NCBI RefSeq assembly: GCF_028583425.1 | Contig: NC_072805.1 | Location: forward strand, 10,250,501 to 10,314,500 | Reading direction: 5' to 3' | Length of the DNA stretch: 64,000 nt | Source of the DNA: Eublepharis macularius | Taxonomy: Eukaryota; Chordata; Lepidosauria; Squamata; Eublepharidae | Shown: positions 56,409 through 64,000 of the stretch, one piece after another | Numbering within the stretch: the stretch's first letter is position 1 | Layout: the number at the start of each line of letters is the position of its first letter | The notes under the pieces: generated by a model | The model's database searches: none | What the model was told of the DNA's origin: nothing | What the model saw: only the letters and a program-made list of their open reading frames with translations | Translations under genes and position numbers: made by a program

Positions 56409-56840
56409 GAGTCTCTCTACATGAGACATCTGATCCATGAAGAACACGTGTCGGGAGATGCAATGTTAGCCGGGAAGGGTAGTTTAAAAAGACAGAGCTG
56501 GCCTCAGGGAAGAGGCTTTGCTATACACTGGAGCTGTGGGAAGGGGCTGTGAAATGCCAGAAGGAAAACTTCAGCCCGTTATAACCTCTCCAGGTCCAAG
56601 CCTGGCTCTGGAAGGCAGCTCCAGCCCATTTCCATTCCTCGCTGCCCTCTGGTTGCCATCCCACACAGATTTAGACTGGAGAGGTGAAATTGACAGAGTG
56701 TCCAGGAAGGTGAAGATGAAATTAACAAATCCTCTGAGAAGTGGTCTCCCTTGGCTCTTTTTAAACTGTGCTTCGCAGCTAACATTGCGTCTCACTTCAC
56801 TTGACGAACACGTGCTGATGCGTCTCATGTAGAGAGACTC
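56409..56840. mobile_element. Harbinger-like MITE, GAGTCTCTCTACATGAGAC ends
   Basis: Inverted ends GAGTCTCTCTACATGAGAC and GTCTCATGTAGAGAGACTC bound 432 bp, with TTA duplicated at 56406-56408 and 56841-56843. Sub-terminal sequences such as AACACGTG and GCTAACATTG are also mirrored. Confidence 0.78.
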
Positions 56841-56956
56841 TTATACTAACCATTATGAAAATCCAACTGTCTATCCAAAGCAGAGAGATGACAAGTTAAA
56901 TGAGAAATAGAACTGCTATTAATTGGCTGCCATAAATACTCCTCAAAATTCTCACT

Positions 56957-57174
56957 GCTGTAGCACAGTGGTTAAGTGGTTCAGGTGCGAATTGGCACTC
57001 TACCAGTTCAACCCTCACTACGACCACGAGCTCAGCAGGTAGCCTTGGGTCAGCCACTCCTCTCAGCCCCAGCTCCCCAGCTGTATTATGGGGATAATAA
57101 TAATACTAATTTGTCTGGGTGAGGCACTGCTCTGTCTAGAAGAGCGGTATATAAGTGCAGTTATCATCATCATC
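56957..57174 (+). mobile_element. tRNA-derived SINE with MIR-like core
   Basis: CTGCTGTAGCACAGTGGTTA start, CAGTTCAACCC B-box-like segment, GGTCAGCCACTCCTCTCAGC body and (ATC)n tail. Same family as the 16.4 kb copy. Confidence 0.75.
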
Positions 57175-57597
57175 TTCAGACAGTTAGCTAGGATCAGCCA
57201 TGCAGCTGGTCCAGGAAACACTGTCTTCACACTTGGTTGGTTTTGTTTACCCTCAGCGGTTGTCACATATCCAAATCTAATAAGTTACATAGTTGTGTAT
57301 AATGGTCACATTTAACACATGATCCCTGATTGGTTTGACTCGTTCTAGGAAGACGGCCTAACCAGTTTAAAAGAAATGACACACACAAGGGGAAGGAGGG
57401 GAAGCAGTCTGAAAAGGGGGTCAATAGTTTGGTTTCCCTCAACAGCTTTATTTTATATTTGAAAATTGAAATGGATGAGCACCACCTTAATTAATGCTAA
57501 CATTTTATCACAGGAAAGAGCTCCCATGAAAAATTATTTCAAAATTATTTATTAATTACACTGCAGAGAATGATTTTTTCCACCCCACTGCCATTAG

Positions 57598-57695
57598 TAA
57601 GAACATAAAAGACCCCTGCTGGATCAGACCAAAGGTCTGCCTAGTTCAGCATCCTTTCGAGGGAGCTGCTCACCAGAGGCTTCCAAAGAAGGGCA
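57598..57695 (-). mobile_element. CR1/L3 LINE 3'-terminal fragment
   Basis: TAAGAACATAAAAGACCCCT followed by GCTGGATCAGACCAAAGG is the terminal piece of the 12.4 kb LINE type. Similar short ends occur at about 23890-23965, 27845-27900 and 59398-59465. Confidence 0.6.
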
Positions 57696-58097
57696 TGAAT
57701 AATAGATTCTGGGTTGCAGATACAAATATGAATTTGCTACATGCCAAACGGTGAATTCCTGTAGAGTTGCTATCACACTCAGTTCGGCTTCTTCCCACTT
57801 GTAATGCTCAGTGTCATTTCTGACCCTCTTTCGTTTCCTGTGCCTGCGTGCATTTATCATAGTTGCAATAAACGTCACATTTAAAAAGGTGTTAGCATGT
57901 CACCTGAAAGGAGCGGGAACAACTGCACTGGCAGTAAAGAGCAAACATGGCCCCACACCCCCTGGCAGCCTATGTCCTTTGATACCATGCCTTTCACCTC
58001 CAAAGGGGTGACACCAAAGAGAATCTTTCCTTTTGGCTGTCTCTTCAGGTTAAACAGGTACGAAAATTCCCTAGTTTTCCCCATTTGTATTATGTGT

Positions 58098-58405
58098 CTA
58101 TTCCGATCTGGATGGCCCAGGCTAGTCAGTTCTCAGAAGCTAAGCAGGGTCAGGCCTGGTTATTGAATCAGAGACCACCAAGGAAGCCCAGGGTTGCTAT
58201 GCACAGGCAGGCAATGCAAACCACCTTTGCTCATCTCTTGCCTTAAAAACCCTATGAGGTATGGAAAGTACCATGAAGTCACAGCCAACTTACAGCAACC
58301 TGGTAGGGTCTTCAAGGCAAGAGACTTCATAGATGCCTCTGCATAGCAACTTTGGACTTCCTTGGTGGTCTTCCATCCAGGTACTAACCAAGGCCCACTC
58401 ACTAA
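58098..58405. mobile_element. Two 5S-rRNA-derived SINE pieces, opposed
   Basis: 58098-58260 is a plus-strand head and body (TCTCAGAAGCTAAGCAGGGT). 58265-58405 is a minus-strand body and partial head (CAGGTACTAACCAAGGCC). A further plus tail lies at 58508-58610 and another tail at 58790-58868. Confidence 0.6.
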
Positions 58406-58780
58406 ATGCTGGCTGGCGGCTTTTCCCCTTGACTCCAGACACTTCCATTTTCAAAACGGTTGCAGGCTATTTGGCTTCCATTTTTGGCACCTTTTCTGGG
58501 AACATGGGAAAGTGCCGGCAATGGCAAACCACCTCTGTTAGTCTCTTGCCATGAAAATTCCATTGGGGGGGGGGGTCATCATAGGTCAGCTATGACTTGA
58601 TGGCAGGGTTTTATTTTTTCTGGGACCGTGGGAAAGTGCACTCCCAGAAAAGGCAGCAAAAAAATGGAAGCCAGACAGCCCACAACCATTTTGAAAACGG
58701 AGATGTCTGGAGTCAAGGGGAAACGCTGCCATTGTTTGGTGAGTGGGCCGTCCCTTTAAGGACGTGTGGAAAGGGCCGAA
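58400..58780. mobile_element. GGGCACTTTCC-family foldback MITE with SINE sequence in its loop
   Basis: The left arm (58404-58500, CTTGACTCCAGACACTTCCA) and right arm (58625-58778, ACGTGTGGAAAGGGCC end) match the 24815 element. About 100 bp between them is 5S-SINE tail sequence, so the order of insertion is complex. Confidence 0.55.
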
Positions 58781-59397
58781 GGCTGACTTTGCTTATCTTC
58801 CAAGGGCTAGCCTGGACCATCGAAGGTCACCATAAGTGGACTGCAACTTAATGGCACTTTACACACACATTATGTGCCTGGATTTTAGCGTTGGGGAGGG
58901 GATCTCTGCCCATCCTCCATCCCAGTTCCTCTCCTAACCAGCAGAATTCTGGCTGCCCTGCTAGCAAATCATCAGGTCTTAAAAGGTATTTGCTGAACAT
59001 CAAGTTAATCCTGCATGAGGGGATCTGATGCGGCATGCATCAGGGAAACTTGGTTGGCTAGACGAAGCAGACCTCTCCTAGCTTTGCTCACTGGGTTTCT
59101 AGCTGCAGCATAAGTCTAAATTTGATGGCTGAGGGAGAGGAATGGCGATTACCTGTCGAGCCTCCAACAGCAGGTGCTATGTTGGTTAGGCTTGGGGTTT
59201 TGATTGCATATACTCAGTTTGGGGCACCCGGCAGGGATGGAGGTCCTGTTGGTGTGGTGCCGCCTTGAGTTAGTGTTGAAGTCTCCAGGTCCTTTGGCCC
59301 GTCGAGGCCTGCTTAAGCGATGTGGTCCAGGACTTCATGGAGCTCTCATAATGGGGCTGCTGTGGGTCTGTCACATTGAGTCTCAGCATATTGCAGG

Positions 59398-59470
59398 TAA
59401 GAGCATAAGAGCCCTGCTGTGTCAGACCAGTGGTCCGGTCCATCTTGTCCAGCATATTTTTTCACACAGG
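59398..59470 (-). mobile_element. CR1/L3 LINE 3'-terminal fragment
   Basis: TAAGAGCATAAGAGCCCTGC and TCAGACCAGTGGTCC match the same LINE terminus. No coding part. Confidence 0.55.
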
Positions 59471-59689
59471 GCCAAACAAAGAGGACATAGAGGTCAGACT
59501 CTCATCTAGGTTTAAATAGGATTATTTTATTTATTAGGATATTTCTGTGCTGCCTCTTCTGCTGAAGGCAGCTTACAGTTAAAATAACATGACAATATAA
59601 AGAGAAGCCATTAAAAATGAGGGCTTAACTAGCTTGCTGGGGGAAATCCTTACATTCTTGTCATAGAATCACCATTGTTTAATGCAATT

Positions 59690-59951
59690 TATTTATTTAT
59701 TTGCTTGCTTTCTTACTTGCTTACTTACTTCATTTATACCCCAAACTTTCTCCTGAAAAGGGACCCCGTGCAGCTTACATTGGTCTCCTGTGCTCCATTT
59801 TATCCCTACAATGACCCTGTGAGGTAGCTTAGGCTGAGAATGTGTGAAGTGCCCAAAGGCACCAAGCAAGCTTCTGTAGCATAGTGGAGATTTGAACCTA
59901 GGGGTCCCAGATCCCAGTCCGACACTCTGACCACTACACCACGCTGGCTTT
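59690..59951 (-). mobile_element. tRNA-derived SINE
   Basis: Reverse copy with an (ATTT)n-like tail, TTATACCCCAAACTTTCTCC body and ACCACTACACCACGCTGGCT head. Confidence 0.7.
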
Positions 59952-60539
59952 CAAATCCGTTAGATTTAGGCTGATGTCATAGTAGTTGGGGGTGGTAGTG
60001 ATTGAGACTAGGGGAAGGGGAAATTGCAGTTTTAATGTTAAAAGAAACTCGAGAGTATGAATCACAGACCTGTTGTCCCATGTGCACTTTACTTTTAATA
60101 GTTTTGGTGATTTTAGTACATTGTCCTCCTTCCCCCTCCCTGACAGTTCTTCCTTCCAGACATTTGACACTAGAAACAGTCCCTTCAGTTTAAATGTGTG
60201 TGAGCGTTCTGTGTTTGATTACTGGTTGTTGTTGTTGTTGTTATATATTAACATTTGTATTCCCATGCAACAGCATTCCCACGCAATAACATTTACATTC
60301 CTACACAACTTAGGGAATGCAGCAAACAATCAAAACAATGTCAAATACAAATAAATAAGTATATTTAAAATATTAAAATATTTTTATAAATTGGATAAAA
60401 CATTTATCACATCAACACACAACACCAAGACTAAGAAGGAAGGGCAGTAAGAGTTACTGAGGGTATACCGAATCAAACCATACCCCCCCCCCCCATGCTG
60501 CTCCTACTGGTGGAAGACAATGATAGAGGGCCGTCTGTA

Positions 60540-60835
60540 AGTTAAAATGTGTTGAAACGGACCTACATAGTATCTTTTATTGTCCCTTTTATGCAAATAC
60601 TCGTTTTAAGTATCAGATGGGTTGGTCTAATCACATTAAAGCCCAGTATATCTTGAAGGATGCCTTTCCTGGTACAACTGAGAAGGTTTGATTGGTCAAG
60701 ATAAGACTCAGTGATGATCTGATGCTATACTTAAATGTTATCTGTACAAGTTTTTATCTTCTTATTGTAACAATCCTGCAGTTTGTACTAGCACATCTTT
60801 TATACTATTAAAGGTCTTGATTGATTGGTGATAGA
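60540..60835 (+). mobile_element. LINE 3' UTR fragment with GATTGATTG end
   Basis: About 300 bp ending TATTAAAGGTCTTGATTGAT, the same tail as the 28.6 kb minus-strand copy. No coding part remains. Confidence 0.4.
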
Positions 60836-60899
60836 GGGACACACAGACAAATCTCCCTGGGCCAGAGTTTGAGCATCACAACTGAAGGGAAGCAACATG

Positions 60900-61040
60900 G
60901 TGGGGGCACCCAAAGCAGGACTTCCCATGAAGATTAGAGTGGTCAGGTAGGATCATATGGAAGTAGGTTGTCCTTCAGGTATGCCGGTCCCAAGCTGTAT
61001 AGGGGTTTAAAGCGAGAGAACTGGTTGTGGGAGACTATTA
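60900..61040 (-). mobile_element. L2-like LINE fragment
   Basis: CCAAGCTGTATAGGGGTTTA resembles the widespread L2-derived region also seen at 52.6 kb. It is short and decayed. Confidence 0.3.
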
Positions 61041-61425
61041 GCATCTTATTTGGAAGAAAGGCTTTGTCAGCTTTTTAGTTTTGGGGATGTAAGTTTGCAG
61101 CTCCGAGGAGCCTCTAGATCTTGTTCCCTTTGTCATCATGTCTTTGGTCTTTATCAGTTAATTTAGGCCAGGCTGTTGGGTCTGCCAAGCATCATTATTT
61201 CAGATTGTTCATTGCAACACCTGGAAAAAGCTGTGCCTTCATGTGAATAATGAGATTTCCTTCATTTTCCCTGAAAGGGTCTGAGAATGACCGGTTAGCT
61301 AACATCCCGATCTGCTGTGAGTCTGGAAACAGCGATCCTGGGAATGATTCCTAGCATGTAGCTATTCTTACTGCAACTGTATGTCTGTTTAGTTGTTTAT
61401 AATGATAGTCAGTACATAAGAATCA

Positions 61426-61690
61426 AGAGAGCCAGTTTAGTGAAGTAGTGGTTAAGAGCGGCAAGACTCTGATCTTGAAAACCGGTTTTGATTCCCCACT
61501 CCTCCGCTTGAAGCCAGCTGGGTGACCTTGGGTCAGTCACAGCTCTCTCAGAGCTCTCTCAGCCCCACCCACCTCACAGGGTGTCAGTTGTGGGGATAAT
61601 AACGACTTGTTAACCGCTCTGAGTGTGGCACCAATCTTTCCTGAAGAGCAGTATATAAACACAAGTTGTTGTTGTTGTTGTTGTTATTAT
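61426..61690 (+). mobile_element. tRNA-derived SINE with MIR-like core
   Basis: GAGAGCCAGTTTAGTGAAGT head, GCTGGGTGACCTTGGG core and (GTT)n tail at 61666-61683. Confidence 0.8.
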
Positions 61691-62871
61691 ATAGCTGCTT
61701 GTTTGCACGATTGCATGTGGTCTGAAACACAAAGACATTTCCCAAAAGGCAACCTGCTGCTGACCAATTCAAAAGTACCATGTACTCGGCAAATTGTCTG
61801 TTTCAGGCATTTTCTTGGAATGTGATTTAATGTATTTATGTACTTGCTGGCATATGAGTTTTTGATGAACATTTGCATGGCATCTTCATCTGAGCCACAT
61901 AACCAGAGCTGACCGAGAGATTATTCTTAGTGCTGTGACAACAGCTTGCTTATTTCACAGCACGGCATTTGTGACCAGGTATTAAATATTGCACTTCATT
62001 AGGAAACAACTTTGTGGCATGGGGTGCCTTTGCTAAGAACCTACCATGATCATGAAACAGTATGGTTTATTCACTGGAAATACTAGTTCAGCTCCACCAC
62101 CACCCCACATCACTAAAAAAAGAAGTCAGTTCTAGGGTAATTAGATTTGATGGAAGTCCAAAGTCAAGGATTTCTAGGCTGATAGAGAAAGAACAGAATG
62201 TGATCATATCCATTATCCCGAGAAGTCCTCCCCGGAGAAAGATGGCAAGTTGCTTAGTGATCCGCTCTTAATGCCAGGATTGAAGAGCCTGCTCTGCTTG
62301 CATCTTAATTCTTTTCGTAGGATTTATTTTCTGTGTTTGGTAAACTAATGTTTAGAATAAGGTTGTTTTTTCAAAAAAAGCAAGAGCTGCCATCCCAGCA
62401 TATGTCTGGATAGCCTAAATCCATATAGTTCTTTCTTCTGGTTTTCAAACCATATGAATGTAAATTTGCATGGGTGTTTTTTTTTTTTTAAATCCCTGTA
62501 GTTTTCCTGGTATAATTAGAGAGGAGCCAGCAGCAGACATTGTGTTCAGCCATAATGTACAGCTGCCACTGGGCTGCTCCTATAAGGGAGCTTAAGGTTT
62601 TTGGAAATGCCTGCAGTGGAAAAATATCCTGGGAGATGTGCCAGGGTGGGATTCTGGGAAGACAGAAACTCTGCTATGAATAGGGAATGTGATGGGGCAG
62701 AAATGGCCAGGCTCAGCAGGGGTGCCAGAAGTGTGAACCTGCTCCCTGCAGATCAGGCCTAGGCTCATGGCTTCCAGTCCTGCATTATGCCAAATGCAAC
62801 TTGGCTCACTGTGTGGAGGAACTGAGGGCCCAACCATACATGACACTCAGAATTCCCTGGATGGCACTCCA
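61691..62871. other. No gene identified
   Basis: Unique-looking DNA between two SINEs; short frames only. Confidence 0.4.
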
Positions 62872-63104
62872 AGCAGTGTGGTATAGTGGTTAAGCGTTGG
62901 AATAGGACCTGGGAGACCCTGGTTCAAATCCCTGTTCTGCCATGGAAGGTCACTGGGTGACCTTGGGCAGGTCATATACGCTCAGCCTAACCTACTTCAC
63001 AGGGTTGTTGTGAGGATAAAATGGAGGGGAGGAGAATAATGTAAGACTCATTGGATCTCCATTGAGGAGAAAGACCGGGTATAGATGAAGTAATTAATAA
63101 ATGG
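62872..63104 (+). mobile_element. tRNA-derived SINE with MIR-like core
   Basis: GTGTGGTATAGTGGTTAAGC A box, GGTTCAAATCCC B box, TGGGTGACCTTGGGCAGG core and an AATTAATAAATG tail. Confidence 0.8.
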
Positions 63105-63373
63105 GGGGGGGCTTGAATCGGGACCATGGCATGATGGGAGGGGGTAACCCTTGCCCCATGCTGTTTCCCTGACATTAAATGCCCCCATGGAGCAGTTGTT
63201 TCTCCTGCTAGAGAAACATACTGGTGTTGATATGGGTACCTATATGCTTGCCATGATGTGGCAGTCAGGGTTTCGAGGACTTCATTGACAAGTTAAGTGC
63301 GGTTAAAGACACAGGCACCTGTCTGCCAAAGTGATACCCACCTACTTTGCACCATGTAATACCTACTCCAGAG

Positions 63374-63460
63374 TAGCAAAATTTGAGCCCAGTGGCACCT
63401 TAAAGACTGACAAGATTTTCAAGGTATAAACTTCAGAGAGACAAAACTCTCGATTGCCAC
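63374..63460 (+). mobile_element. Degenerate hairpin retroposon fragment
   Basis: GAGTAGCAAAATTTGAGCCC and the following GTGGCACCTTAAAGACTGAC match the 5' portion of subfamily 1. The 3' arm is lost. A similarly decayed half copy, with the CCATGTTAGTCTGT remnant, is at about 51930-52060. Confidence 0.45.
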
Positions 63461-63534
63461 CTGAAACTGCTCCAGAGTGTATCCTGAAGTGTTTGGCTTG
63501 GTGGAGTGACCTGGGTCTCACATTTGCGCTCATC

Positions 63535-63720
63535 TTTTATTTACATTATGTATAGTCCACCTGTTTCACTGGGAACAAGGTGGATTTCGCATTCCATGCA
63601 ATCAACAGGATGAGTAATAAGTAATGTGATAGGACTAGGACTGCAGAACTCGAACAAAGCGTAAATGTAAAGCCCAGCAGTCTAGACAAGCAGTAAATGG
63701 TATTTCATCAAGTTCAGTAT
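63535..63720 (+). repeat. Dispersed repeat shared with 3.1-3.3 kb
   Basis: ATTTACATTATGTATAGTCC, AAGTAATGTGATAGGACTAG and AATGGTATTTCATCA parallel the 3.1 kb copy. No coding content. Confidence 0.45.
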
Positions 63721-64000
63721 CTGCCTTGTAGGACCCCACCCCCCAACAACTGCTTTATTGCAAGAGCAGAATGGAGGGCTCGCACAGATGTCTCAGCTCC
63801 TTGGAGGAAGAATAGGTATGTGGTAAACACCAATGTGTTGCTGAATGGAAGTGCAGCCACGGCAGGGCCAAGATGGGAGCCGTGGACCACCATATCTGAA
63901 CCTACAACTGTTCTCTAGTTCACAGTCCATGCAGTGAGAAGCCAGAACTAGGGGAGAGGGAAGGATTGAAATGGCGAGGCTAAATCCTGAAGCACTGGTG

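Overview
The window is vertebrate nuclear DNA, most likely from a squamate reptile (lizard or gecko). The evidence is the repeat content: CR1-type LINEs ending in ATTCTATG repeats, tRNA-derived SINEs with a MIR-like core, 5S-rRNA-derived SINEs, and many short hAT-like and Harbinger-like elements. There are no operons, Shine-Dalgarno sites, CRISPR arrays or phage genes. I did not identify the species.

The only confident protein-coding gene is KCNA5 (Kv1.5, a Shaker-family voltage-gated potassium channel). It is one uninterrupted coding exon of 616 codons on the + strand at 37828-39678, with a GC-rich upstream region and CpG island from about 37.1 kb. The leader holds a perfect cAMP response element (TGACGTCA, 37649-37656) and a short upstream frame overlapping the KCNA5 start. 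About 3.7 kb downstream of the stop holds no repeat I recognise and may be a long 3' UTR. In other vertebrates KCNA5 sits with KCNA1 and KCNA6; neither lies in this window.

The flanks (1-36.7 kb and 43.4-64 kb) are gene-poor and dominated by mobile elements. They hold young, old and internally deleted CR1 copies; a 5'-truncated L1 inserted in another LINE; L2-like fragments; and LINE tails with a Cys-x-Cys...His...Cys motif. They also hold several SINE families and at least seven families of short foldback or terminal-inverted-repeat elements. For many of these I could read the target-site duplication (TSD): 8 bp for hAT-like elements, 3 bp (TTA/TAA) for Harbinger-like ones, 17 bp for the L1. 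One abundant hairpin element has TSDs of 8-15 nt, which fits retroposition rather than cut-and-paste transposition.

Several insertions are nested two or three deep, so relative ages can be read directly (11285-11946, 7321-8181, 15930-17500, 20127-21720, 35091-35535). The most notable observations are the hairpin retroposon family, one copy of which lies about 0.9 kb upstream of the KCNA5 start, the CpG-rich near-perfect palindromes, and the hAT-like element that carries its own minisatellite. I found no convincing new multi-gene system.
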